Assembly: GCF_017876655.1 (NCBI RefSeq)
Contig: NZ_JAGIOK010000001.1
Location: 248,001-312,000 of the forward strand
Reading direction: 5' to 3'
Length of the DNA stretch: 64,000 bases
From: Microbacterium imperiale
GTDB lineage: Bacteria > Actinomycetota > Actinomycetes > Actinomycetales > Microbacteriaceae
Shown here: piece by piece, positions 18,768 through 27,365 of the stretch
Position numbering within the stretch: the stretch's first letter is position 1
Layout: every line of letters begins with the position of its first letter
Program-made: the position numbers and the translations under genes
Notes under the pieces: model-generated
What the model saw: only the letters and a program-made list of their open reading frames with translations
Database searches by the model: none
What the model was told of the DNA's origin: nothing

Positions 18768-19961
18768 TCATGCCGAACGCAGTCCGAGTTCCACCCTGGC
18801 ACGCTCCGTCTGCGAGGCCGCTGACTCTCGCTCGGACGCGCTCTCCCTGCGGGACTCGTCGCGCAGGCAGGCGACCACGACGCCGACCGCGGTGAGCAGT
18901 GAGATGAGGGACGAGCCTCCGGCGGAGACGAACGGAAGCGGCACACCGAGGACGGGGACGAATCCCAGCACCACCGCGACGTTCACGACCATCTGCCCGA
19001 TGATCCAGACCAGTGCGCCACCGATCAGCGCGGTAGTGAATTTCTGGTGACACCGCGTGAGGGCGATGAGCATCGTTACCGCGATGACGAGAAACACCGC
19101 GAGGGCTGCGCACGCGCCGATGAGACCGGCTTCTTCACCGATGATCGCGAAGATGAAGTCATTCTCGGCCTCGGGCAGCCAGTGCCATTTCGACCTGGAG
19201 GAGCCGAATCCCACGCCTGACCAACCGCCGCGTGCGAGAGCGCCGAAGCCATGGAGGGTCTGCCAGCACAGTCCGTACTTCTCATCCGGATCGGACAGGC
19301 AGTCGACCTCCATGAAATGCGCGACGCGCATGACCCGGTTGGGCTTTATCGCCGTCATCACAGCGATACCGAGCGCCGCGAGGGCGACGATTGCTAGGAG
19401 GACGCGCATCCGGATCTGAGCGAAGAACAGGCATCCGAGAACGAGACCTGCGATGACCATGAGCGATCCGAGGTCTCCGCCGAGGATTCCCACGATCATC
19501 GAGAGGGCGACAACAGGCACGACGGGAATCACGACGTGAACCCATCGGTTCAGAAGCCGCGACTTGGCATCGATGACGGTGGCGATCCACACGAGCAGAG
19601 CGAGCTTCATCAACTCCGACGGCTGCAGACTCACCGGGCCGATCCTGAGCCAGTTGCGGTTGCCCTGGAATTCGTAGCCGAGCGGCGTGTACACGAGGGC
19701 CTGAAGTGCCAGCCCGATCAGCATCCCGGCCCATGCGAACCGTTTGAAAGTTGCTATCGGAAGACGCATCACGACGAGCATGGCGATGAGACCGATGATG
19801 ACGTGCGGAAGTTGGCGCAGCGCTCCCGAAAGGGGAAACTCTCCGGCTGCCACCGCTCGCACCTGAAGTGCGGACTGAACCATGACGACGCCAGTGGTGA
19901 CCAGGAGCAGCACCGCGGTGAGCAGGGTGCCCTCGAGTCGGCGCAGGGACGGCGCTTTCAC
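18768..19961 (-). CDS. FtsW/RodA-family SEDS peptidoglycan glycosyltransferase
   Basis: A 397-residue, ~10-helix SEDS protein; relatives polymerise lipid II into glycan strands. Conserved blocks include NRNWLRIGPVSLQPSELMKL near residue 101, the catalytic-loop PEAENDFIFAIIGEE with the essential Asp at ~268, and FVPVLGVPLPFVSAGGSS near the end. All key residues look intact. GTG 19961 is the start compatible with the upstream LCP stop, although its ribosome site is poor. Unlike normal FtsW or RodA loci there is no class B PBP, MurG or division gene here, so this is probably an accessory SEDS protein. Confidence 0.88.
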   Translation of the reverse strand: MKAPSLRRLEGTLLTAVLLLVTTGVVMVQSALQVRAVAAGEFPLSGALRQLPHVIIGLIAMLVVMRLPIATFKRFAWAGMLIGLALQALVYTPLGYEFQGNRNWLRIGPVSLQPSELMKLALLVWIATVIDAKSRLLNRWVHVVIPVVPVVALSMIVGILGGDLGSLMVIAGLVLGCLFFAQIRMRVLLAIVALAALGIAVMTAIKPNRVMRVAHFMEVDCLSDPDEKYGLCWQTLHGFGALARGGWSGVGFGSSRSKWHWLPEAENDFIFAIIGEEAGLIGACAALAVFLVIAVTMLIALTRCHQKFTTALIGGALVWIIGQMVVNVAVVLGFVPVLGVPLPFVSAGGSSLISLLTAVGVVVACLRDESRRESASERESAASQTERARVELGLRSA

Positions 19962-19968
19962 GTCCTGG

Positions 19969-21258
19969 TCAGTTGACGCACGGCAGCGCCCCCGCCCGCA
20001 TCGGCTCGTCCCAGGTCTCGTAGACGGCGACCCGGGGCTCGTCCTCGTCGTCACTCCCGGCGCCGGGCTCGTCGTCGTTATCGGCGCCGGACTGGTCGTG
20101 CGGGGCACCTGGGTCGTCGGCGCCGTCGTCGGGGGCGAAGTACGTCCCGTCGAGCGCAGCCGCAACCACTGAGCGCACCTCATCGAGATCGACGATGTTG
20201 ACCGAAGCTCCCTGAATGGTGTCGAAGCCGGCAATGGGCAGCGTCACGAAGCTCACACCGCTTCGCGATACGTTGTGCGCCGTGCGGAGGAAGCTCAGCA
20301 CGTCGAAGCCGGAGTCCATCGCGACGTGATTCTTTGTTACCTCCATAAGCGTCATCACGGTGTGCGGGTTAATGAGCGTGGTCTGCTCTCGGAGCTTCTC
20401 GGCGAGCGCAGCGATGAATGCCTGCTGACGCCGGGACCGATCGAGGTCGGTGAGGAAGGGTCCGCCGGCGGTGTCACGGCGCTGTCGGACGAAGGCGAGA
20501 GCCTCCTCGGGCCCCAGTTCCTGAACCCCGGCGGTGAAGTTCGCTCCAGAGTGGTCGTCCTGTGTCGCTTCGTTCACGCACACGGTGATCGGGGCGACGG
20601 CCTCGGCAACGTAATAGAAACCGGCCATCGTGACCTCGACGAAATGGTCGATGCGCACGTCGCCGAGAAAGCGTGAAATCGTCTCGATCTGCGCCTGCCG
20701 CGCCGCGGCCCGCGCCTCCTGGTACCCCTCGGCGTCGCTCGTGCGGCCCTGGTTGACCTGTTCGTTCAGGCGAGCCTGGAGTGTGAGCCCGTAGGCCTCT
20801 TTGATCTTCGCGTGCGTGACGCCCAGCGGCGCCCCGGCGATCTCGACATAATCGTCACGCGGGATCGAGATGCCGACCGCCTGAGACCGGTCTTCGGGGA
20901 TGTGCAGCAGGATGAGGACGTTTGCGTTGTACCCGCCCACGCTCGCGTCGCCGGCGTGGAGCGCGTGGTAGATCTCGTCGGGGAGGGCCTTGCCGTTCTG
21001 GTCGACGCGGCTGTCAAGGCCCATGATCAAGATGTTCTGCTCGCCTGAGTCCTCATCAAGGTCGTCGATGAACGGCAACTCGAACTCCGAGCGGGCGATG
21101 CCCTCATCGAGATCGCGAAACACCAGTGCAACGATCCCTACGCCGACCGCGAGAGCGGTGGTCATCGCAACGGAGATAGTGGTGAGCAACCGGCGACGGC
21201 GACGCACTCCCGGGGACAGGGGGGATCGGCCTCGAGCAGCTGGCGAAGTATCAGTCAT
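19969..21258 (-). CDS. LytR-CpsA-Psr (LCP) family cell-wall glycopolymer ligase
   Basis: A 429-residue membrane-anchored protein. A basic N-terminus (GVRRRRRLLTT) precedes one helix at ~28-50; the LCP domain lies outside. Typical blocks are NILIMGLDSR, VGISIPRDDYVEI, KIKEAYG, IDHFVEVTMAGFYYV and ALAFVRQRRD, containing the Arg and Asp residues that bind pyrophosphate of the lipid-linked donor. LCP enzymes attach anionic glycopolymers to peptidoglycan. The last ~55 residues are extremely acidic and low-complexity (GADNDDEPGAGSDDEDEP). The ATG at 21258 precedes the TM region suitably. It is the first gene of the SEDS/two-component set. Confidence 0.88.
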   Translation of the reverse strand: MTDTSPAARGRSPLSPGVRRRRRLLTTISVAMTTALAVGVGIVALVFRDLDEGIARSEFELPFIDDLDEDSGEQNILIMGLDSRVDQNGKALPDEIYHALHAGDASVGGYNANVLILLHIPEDRSQAVGISIPRDDYVEIAGAPLGVTHAKIKEAYGLTLQARLNEQVNQGRTSDAEGYQEARAAARQAQIETISRFLGDVRIDHFVEVTMAGFYYVAEAVAPITVCVNEATQDDHSGANFTAGVQELGPEEALAFVRQRRDTAGGPFLTDLDRSRRQQAFIAALAEKLREQTTLINPHTVMTLMEVTKNHVAMDSGFDVLSFLRTAHNVSRSGVSFVTLPIAGFDTIQGASVNIVDLDEVRSVVAAALDGTYFAPDDGADDPGAPHDQSGADNDDEPGAGSDDEDEPRVAVYETWDEPMRAGALPCVN

Positions 21259-21290
21259 TCGTTCATGCTCGGCGAGAGGCACCAAGAAAG

Positions 21291-21368
21291 GACCAATGAA
21301 TGCGCTGGGGCCCATGTGCGTTGGTCTCGCATCAGAGGAATCGCTGAGCCGCGTCGATTACGTTGGTC
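21291..21368. promoter_or_regulatory. TTGGTC motif array in the LCP/GH65 divergent promoter region
   Basis: The 150-bp divergent gap contains CGTTGGTC at 21319-21326 and again at 21361-21368 (start-to-start 42 bp, about four helical turns), and the inverted GACCAA at 21291-21296. They could be an operator for either the LCP operon or the GH65 gene. No canonical promoter was recognised in the gap. Confidence 0.35.
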
Positions 21369-21408
21369 GGATGCATAGCTCTGGGCTCCGACACGCAACG
21401 TCCGCGGC

Positions 21409-23778
21409 ATGAGCGGCACGTATCCGTTCACGGTCCACCCGTGGAGCATCGGCTTGTCGGGCATCGACGAGTCGCAGCTGACGCATCGCGAGTCCGTGTT
21501 CGCACTGTCGAACGGGCACCTGGGCTGGCGGGGAAACCTCGACGAAGGTGATCCCCGTGGCATTCCGGGAAGCTACCTGAACGGCGTCTACGAGGAATAC
21601 CCGATGCCCTATGCCGAGGACGGCTACGGGTACCCCGAGAACGGCCAACACGTCATCAACGTGCCCAACGGTCAGATTCTGCGGCTGCTGGTGGACGATG
21701 AACCGTTCGACGTCCGGCGCGGGGCGCTCACCCAGCATGACCAGTGCCTCGACTTCCGAGCCGGAACGCTGCATCGCGCCGTCGAATGGACGTCGCCGAC
21801 GGGCCGGACGGTACGTGTCCGCTCGACGCGGCTGGTCTCCCTCGCCCACCGCTCCGTCGCTGCCGTGCGGTATGAGGTCGAAGCCGTCGACGCGCCGATG
21901 ACGGCGACGGTCCAGTCGGAACTGGTGGCGAACGAAGCGATACCCGATGCTCACCCGGAGGGTCGCGTTCAGCGAACCGTCGATGCTCCCCTTCAGGGAG
22001 TCGAGCATGTCGTGTTCGGCTCGGCGGCGACGCTCGTGCATCGGACACCGACCAGTGACCTGGGGATCGCGGTGTCCATGGACCATGTCGTGACCGGCTC
22101 CGGCACGACAGATCCGGATGTGACGACCGAAACATCGGCGGATCTGGCGCGCACGACGATCAGCCTCCGTCTCGAGCCCGGCGACCGACTCGAGATCGTC
22201 AAGGTCATCGGTCACGAGTGGGCAGCCGCCGTCTCCGCCGCGGGGCTGCGCGACCGGGCGGAGGGCGCGGTGGCGGACGCCCTGCGCGACGGGTGGGACG
22301 GGCTCGTCCAGCAGCAGCGCGAGCGCCTGCACGAGTACTGGACGTGCGCGGATGTTCGCGTCGAAGGCGAACCGAAGCTGCAGCAGGCCGTCCGGTTCGC
22401 GATGTTCCACATCTTCCAGGCAGCTGCTCGCGCAGAACTGAGGTCGGTGCCGGGTAAAGGCCTGACGGGCGCGGGTTACGACGGGCATACCTTCTGGGAC
22501 TTCGAGGCGTTCGTCCTGCCCGTCCTGACATCGACAGCGCCGGCAGCCGCAGAGCAGGCCCTGCGCTGGCGGCACTCCACACTCGGCCACGCCCGCCGGC
22601 GCGCTCAGCTGCTCGGATTGGCGGGCGCCGCTTTCCCCTGGCGGACGATCGACGGCCGCGAGAGCTCGGGCTACTGGCCGGCGAGCACCATCGCGTTTCA
22701 TCTGAACGCCGACATCGCCTTCGCCGTCCTTCACTACGTGCGGTCGACCGGTGACGACGTTTTCGAACGCGAAGCGGGGCTCGAGATCCTGGTCGAGACC
22801 GCGCGCCTGTGGATGTCGCTGGGCCATCGAGACGCCGAGGGTCGGTTCCACATCGACGGGGTGACCGGGCCCGACGAGTACTCGGCGATGGTCGACGACA
22901 ACGTCTACACGAACCTGATGGCTCAGCTCAATCTCACCGGCGCTGCAGCCGCCGCGAAACGCCACCCCGAGGTCGCAGACGGTCTCGGCGTCGGCGATGA
23001 CGAGATCGAACAGTGGGCGGCAACGGCGGCCGCCATGACCGTTCCTTTCGATGTCGAGAGGCGAGTGCACCCCCAGTTCGCCGGATTCACCGACAAGCAG
23101 CGCTGGGACTTCGCCAACACCTCCCCCGACCAGTACCCGCTGCAGGAGCACTTCCCCTACTTCGACCTGTATCGCAAGCAAGTCGTCAAGCAGGCCGACC
23201 TCGTCCTGGCGCTGTATCTCGTCGGTGACGCGTTCACGGCTGCGGAGAAGGAGCGCGCCTTCGCGTACTACGACGCCCTCACGGTGCGTGACTCATCACT
23301 GTCGGCGGCCGTGCAGGCGGTGATCGCCGCCGAGGTCGGACACGTGGATCTCGCCGCCGATTATCTCGCCGAGACGGCCACGATCGATCTGCACGATCTG
23401 CACGAGAACACCGATGCTGGCCTCCACCTGGCGTCCCTCGCCGGCATCTGGCTGGCCCTGACCGCCGGGTTCGGCGGGATGCGCGACGCCGAGAACGGTC
23501 TCCGGTTCGCCCCGCGCCTCCCCTCGCAGCTGACACGGATCGCCTTCGGCGTCCGTATCGGCGGGCAGACGCTTCAGCTCGACATCACGCCGTCCGCCAC
23601 GGTGTATCTGCTCAGCGACGGCCCCTCGCGATCCATTCGGCACTTCGACGAGACCCTCGTGCTGTCCCCCGGTCACGCGACGACCGTGACGACTCCCCCG
23701 TTGCCCGCCGTCGGGCGTCGGCCGGTGCAGCCGCCCGGCCGAGCTCCGCGCGACTTCGCCGCCGCCTTCGCGGACTGA
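21409..23778 (+). CDS. Glycoside hydrolase family 65 phosphorylase
   Basis: A 789-residue protein of the maltose/trehalose/kojibiose phosphorylase family, which splits alpha-glucosides with phosphate to beta-glucose 1-phosphate. The N-terminal beta-sandwich (~1-260) starts with the typical ESVFALSNGHLGWRGN. The (alpha/alpha)6 barrel carries HTFWDFEAFVLPVL and the catalytic acid Glu490 in DGVTGPDEYS; a C-terminal beta-domain follows. The disaccharide specificity cannot be deduced. A beta-phosphoglucomutase, the usual partner, is not adjacent. The ATG at 21409 lacks an obvious ribosome site. Confidence 0.9.
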   Translation: MSGTYPFTVHPWSIGLSGIDESQLTHRESVFALSNGHLGWRGNLDEGDPRGIPGSYLNGVYEEYPMPYAEDGYGYPENGQHVINVPNGQILRLLVDDEPFDVRRGALTQHDQCLDFRAGTLHRAVEWTSPTGRTVRVRSTRLVSLAHRSVAAVRYEVEAVDAPMTATVQSELVANEAIPDAHPEGRVQRTVDAPLQGVEHVVFGSAATLVHRTPTSDLGIAVSMDHVVTGSGTTDPDVTTETSADLARTTISLRLEPGDRLEIVKVIGHEWAAAVSAAGLRDRAEGAVADALRDGWDGLVQQQRERLHEYWTCADVRVEGEPKLQQAVRFAMFHIFQAAARAELRSVPGKGLTGAGYDGHTFWDFEAFVLPVLTSTAPAAAEQALRWRHSTLGHARRRAQLLGLAGAAFPWRTIDGRESSGYWPASTIAFHLNADIAFAVLHYVRSTGDDVFEREAGLEILVETARLWMSLGHRDAEGRFHIDGVTGPDEYSAMVDDNVYTNLMAQLNLTGAAAAAKRHPEVADGLGVGDDEIEQWAATAAAMTVPFDVERRVHPQFAGFTDKQRWDFANTSPDQYPLQEHFPYFDLYRKQVVKQADLVLALYLVGDAFTAAEKERAFAYYDALTVRDSSLSAAVQAVIAAEVGHVDLAADYLAETATIDLHDLHENTDAGLHLASLAGIWLALTAGFGGMRDAENGLRFAPRLPSQLTRIAFGVRIGGQTLQLDITPSATVYLLSDGPSRSIRHFDETLVLSPGHATTVTTPPLPAVGRRPVQPPGRAPRDFAAAFAD

Positions 23779-23821
23779 CCCGTCGGCGAGGCGCGCGCCG
23801 CGGCTCGCCTAGGCTCGGAGG

Positions 23822-24739
23822 GTGCAGGTCGTGACCGGTTTCGTCGTCATCGGTGTCGCGATCGCCGTCGGTTACGTGATCGGGCGCATCGATCTGCTCG
23901 GCCCGCACGGCCGCCCCGTCCTGGCCCGCCTGATCTTTTTCGTCCTGTCGCCGTTCCTCATGTTCGTCGTGCTGTCGCAGGCGGATGTGTCGACGCTCTT
24001 CTCCGCGCTGCTACCGGTGTCGGCCATCGCCGCGGTGTCGATGTTCCTCGTCTATGCGCTGGTCGCGCGTCTGTTCTGGCGTCGACGCGTCGGCGAGGCG
24101 CTCATCGGGATGCTCTCCGCAGGCCAGGTGAACTCGAACAACATCGGCATCCCCTTGTCGCTCTACCTGCTCGGTTCCGCGGCGCTGCCGGCGCCGGTCA
24201 TCCTGATGCAGCTGATCGTGTTCACCCCGATCACCATGGCGATCCTCGAGGCGGTCACGACCGGTCAGCGTCGACCGTTGCCGATCCTCCGCCGCACATT
24301 CGGCAACCCGATCGTGATCGCCTCGCTCGCGGGTGTCACCGTCTCGGTCAGCGGCCTCGAGCTGCCGCCGATCGTGCTGGACCCGCTGCAGCTGATCGCC
24401 GACGCCTGTGTTCCCGTGCTGCTGATCGCCTACGGAATGTCGCTGCACGGGCAGCGCGTGCTGTCGCGCTCGGGTCGGCGACGCGACATCCTGCTCGCCA
24501 GCGGACTCAAGCTCGTCGCCATGCCGGTCGTCGCCTGGGCGGTGGCCGCCTACGCCTTCCGCCTCTCCCCCGACGAGGTCCTGGCCGTGACGGTGCTCGC
24601 GGCGCTTCCGACCGCGCAGAACGTCTTCAACTTCGCCCAGCGCTACGACATCGGCGAGACGATCGCGCGCGACACCGTCTTCCTCACGACGCTCGGGTGC
24701 GTGCCGGTCCTCATCGGGGCGACCGTCCTGCTCGGCTGA
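23822..24739 (+). CDS. AEC-family (auxin efflux carrier-like) permease
   Basis: A 305-residue hydrophobic protein with ~10 helices in two repeats. Family features are LIFFVLSPFLMFVVLSQAD near residue 40, the NSNNIGIPLSLYLLG block in helix 4, and LAALPTAQNVFNFAQRY before the last helix. Bacterial AEC proteins export or exchange organic anions such as malate or amino-acid derivatives; the substrate here is unknown. The GTG at 23822 follows TAGGCT by six bases, so the mRNA is probably leaderless. Confidence 0.87.
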   Translation: MQVVTGFVVIGVAIAVGYVIGRIDLLGPHGRPVLARLIFFVLSPFLMFVVLSQADVSTLFSALLPVSAIAAVSMFLVYALVARLFWRRRVGEALIGMLSAGQVNSNNIGIPLSLYLLGSAALPAPVILMQLIVFTPITMAILEAVTTGQRRPLPILRRTFGNPIVIASLAGVTVSVSGLELPPIVLDPLQLIADACVPVLLIAYGMSLHGQRVLSRSGRRRDILLASGLKLVAMPVVAWAVAAYAFRLSPDEVLAVTVLAALPTAQNVFNFAQRYDIGETIARDTVFLTTLGCVPVLIGATVLLG

Positions 24740-24813
24740 GCGTGTCGCCGCCGCTCCCCGTGGGCTAGCGTGTCGCATGGCGGGGCGTGCGCCTCGCGGA
24801 AGGAGGCCCGACC

Positions 24814-25365
24814 ATGTCCACCATCGACGGCACCGCGCGGACGTTCGTGAAGTCGCTGCGCACGGCGTTCATCGTGGGCGGCATCCTGTCGCTCATCCTC
24901 GGCATTGTGATCCTCGTCTGGCCTGGACGCACGGCCCAGGTCGCGACCGGGATCATCGCCGCCTACGCGATCGTCGCCGGCGTCGTGTACGCGGCGCTCG
25001 GCATCTTCTCGCGCACCAGGGGCGGCTGGTCGCGCCTCGGCCACATCGCACTCGGTGCGCTGTTCGTGGTCGTCGGCGTGGTCGCGTTCGCCAATCTTGC
25101 GGCGTTCACGGTCTCATTCGCCCTGTTCCTCGGTGTGCTCGTCGGCATCCTCTGGATCATCGAGGGCGCCGTCTCGCTCTCGGTGATCGGCCAGTCGAGT
25201 TCGCGCGGGTGGACGATCGCCTTCGCCGTCCTGTCGATCATCGCCGGCGTGATGCTGCTCTTCTCGCCGCTGTGGGGCGCCTTCGTGCTGTGGTGGCTCC
25301 TGGGTGCGTCGGCCGTCGCCCTCGGCATCGTGAACATCGTCCGCGGGCTCTCGTTCCGCCCCTGA
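24814..25365 (+). CDS. HdeD/DUF308 family membrane protein
   Basis: A 183-residue protein with six transmembrane helices arranged as pairs, starting IVGGILSLILGIVILVWPGR, the repeat typical of DUF308/HdeD proteins. HdeD supports acid resistance in enterobacteria, but actinobacterial members have no known role. The ATG at 24814 is chosen over an upstream in-frame ATG because GGAAGGAGG lies eight bases before it. It converges with the S9 peptidase gene with an 11-bp gap. Confidence 0.85.
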   Translation: MSTIDGTARTFVKSLRTAFIVGGILSLILGIVILVWPGRTAQVATGIIAAYAIVAGVVYAALGIFSRTRGGWSRLGHIALGALFVVVGVVAFANLAAFTVSFALFLGVLVGILWIIEGAVSLSVIGQSSSRGWTIAFAVLSIIAGVMLLFSPLWGAFVLWWLLGASAVALGIVNIVRGLSFRP

Positions 25366-25376
25366 GGGCGGGTGGT

Positions 25377-27365
25377 TCAGACCGGCAGGTAGCGGGACCA
25401 CCACTCCAGGATCGCCTCGAACCGCTCGACGCGGTGCCGGGGGCGCCCCGATCGCGTGAGCTCGTGGTCCTCGCCCGGGAACACGAGCAGCTCCGCCGTC
25501 GTGCCCTTGCGCCGCAGCGCGCTGTAGTAGCGCGTCGCCTGCTCGAGCGGGCACCGGAAGTCGAGCTCCGAGTGGATGACGAGCGTCGGCGTGGTCACCC
25601 GGTCGACGACGGCCATCGGACTCTGGCGCTCGATCGCCTCCGGGTCGGTGCCGACGTACTCGTCGCCGAAGAACGAGCCGATGTCGCTCGTGCCCTGGAA
25701 CGTCGCCGGATCGAGGAAGCCCCGCTCGACGATCGCGCCCGCGAAGCGGTGGTCGTGGGCGATCGTCCACGCGGTGAGGTACCCGCCGTAGGACCCGCCC
25801 ATGATGCCGACGCGGTCGCCGTCGAGGCGGCTGTCGGTCGCGACGGCGCCATCGAGGAACGCGAGGACGTCGACGAGATCGTCGGTGCCCATCCGACCCC
25901 GGATGCTGCGCCCATGAGCCCGGCCGTAGCCCGCGCTCCCCCGAGGGTTGCAGTACACGACGGCGTAGCCCGCGTCGACGAGCACCTGCGTCTCGTCGAA
26001 GAGGTGGACGCCGTACGACGCATACGGCCCGCCGTGGATCTGCAGCAGCACGGGGAACGGACCGTCGCCCGCCGGCGTCGCGATCCATCCGTGCACCGGG
26101 TACCCGTCAGGACCGGAGACTTCGATAGCCCGCGGCAGGACGAAACCGCGCGCGTCCGCCGCATCGCCGAACGCGGTCAACAGCCGCGCGTCGACACCGT
26201 CGGAGTCGAGCAGGAGGATCTCCCCAGCGGAACGGCTGGTCGCGACAGCGCAGACGATGCGCTCCCCCGCGGCATCCGCGCCGTGGCCGATCACTTCGAG
26301 CCCGCCGCGCAGGCGCGTCACCTCGCCCGTGCGGGTGACGCGCAGGAGCTCGACTTCGCCGCGCGTGCGGTTCTGGACGAGGAAGTCGTCACCGATGGGG
26401 GTGATGTGCGAACCGACCTCGCCGAGGTCCACGGTCTCCTCGTCGGTGAGGCGGCGAGGCTCGCCGTTCTCGATGACCCACAGCGCGACGCCGGGTGCGA
26501 CGAAGTCGACCCCGGTGGCGCCGGGGTCGGAGGCCAGCAGCGCGATGAGTCCGTCGGGTGCGACCGAGACGTCGTTGATCGACAAGACGGCGGGGAGCAC
26601 CTCGCGCGAGCCGGAGCCGTCGACGCGGATGCCGACCAGCGGCGTCCGCAGATCGCGCTGGTCCGCCTCGATGGTGTCGACGACCGTGAGGACCTCGTCG
26701 CCGTCGCGGGTGAAGACGACGCCGTCGTGCGAGTGCGGGCCGTCGGTCAGCTGCACGACCTCGTTCGCGGGTGCGGACTCGCTGGACGCTGAGTCCTCCG
26801 ATAGTGCCGGAGCCGCGTCGTAGACGGGTTCGGCATCGAGATCCGGTGCATCCACGACGAACACCTGCGCGGGGCGGTCGAGGGTGTAGCCGACGCCGTT
26901 GGAGTGCCATCGGATGCCGGTGATGCGGCGGGGCGCCTCCGCTTCCGGTGCCAACCCGTCGACGGAACCGTAGCGGCCCGCCTCGGGCACACGAGCGGTG
27001 AACGCGAGTCGGCGCCCGGACGGATCCCACGCGAACGACGAGACACCCAGCGGCGCGTCGGTGACGCGGAGGGCCTCGGAACCCGTCGCCTTGATCACGT
27101 GGAGCTGTGCTCTTCCGCGGTCGTCGGCGCGCAGGAAGGCGACGACCGACCCGTCGGGCGACAGTCGCGGCGACGTGTCCGCGGTCCCCCGGGTCAGACG
27201 CTCGAGGCTGCCGCCGGGCAGGGCGACGCGCCAGAGCTGTCCGACGTTGCGGTTGGCCGCGATGTCGGGTCGCGACGTCGCGAAGACGGCGAACGACCCG
27301 TCCGGGGCGACCGCGGGGCGACCGACCGAGATGAGGGCTTCGATGTCGTGGGCGCGCACCGTCAC
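25377..27365 (-). CDS. S9 family peptidase (prolyl oligopeptidase/acylaminoacyl-peptidase type)
   Basis: A 662-residue serine peptidase. The N-terminal ~400 residues form a beta-propeller (VAPDGSFAVFATS, LSPDGSVVAFLRA and similar blades) that gates access. The C-terminal alpha/beta hydrolase has nucleophile Ser525 in GGSYGGY, Asp in SELDFRCPLEQ and His in GEDHELTRSG. No signal peptide is present, so it should degrade short cytosolic peptides. The GTG at 27365 overlaps the SDR stop as GTGA, which fixes the start. The strict coupling to the SDR gene is unexplained. Confidence 0.92.
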   Translation of the reverse strand: MTVRAHDIEALISVGRPAVAPDGSFAVFATSRPDIAANRNVGQLWRVALPGGSLERLTRGTADTSPRLSPDGSVVAFLRADDRGRAQLHVIKATGSEALRVTDAPLGVSSFAWDPSGRRLAFTARVPEAGRYGSVDGLAPEAEAPRRITGIRWHSNGVGYTLDRPAQVFVVDAPDLDAEPVYDAAPALSEDSASSESAPANEVVQLTDGPHSHDGVVFTRDGDEVLTVVDTIEADQRDLRTPLVGIRVDGSGSREVLPAVLSINDVSVAPDGLIALLASDPGATGVDFVAPGVALWVIENGEPRRLTDEETVDLGEVGSHITPIGDDFLVQNRTRGEVELLRVTRTGEVTRLRGGLEVIGHGADAAGERIVCAVATSRSAGEILLLDSDGVDARLLTAFGDAADARGFVLPRAIEVSGPDGYPVHGWIATPAGDGPFPVLLQIHGGPYASYGVHLFDETQVLVDAGYAVVYCNPRGSAGYGRAHGRSIRGRMGTDDLVDVLAFLDGAVATDSRLDGDRVGIMGGSYGGYLTAWTIAHDHRFAGAIVERGFLDPATFQGTSDIGSFFGDEYVGTDPEAIERQSPMAVVDRVTTPTLVIHSELDFRCPLEQATRYYSALRRKGTTAELLVFPGEDHELTRSGRPRHRVERFEAILEWWSRYLPV

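Noticed and set aside
24777..26792. A long plus-strand open frame over the HdeD and S9 peptidase region
   Set aside because: Arg/Asp/Val-rich low-complexity translation without any family motif, opposite the well-supported S9 peptidase; a GC shadow.
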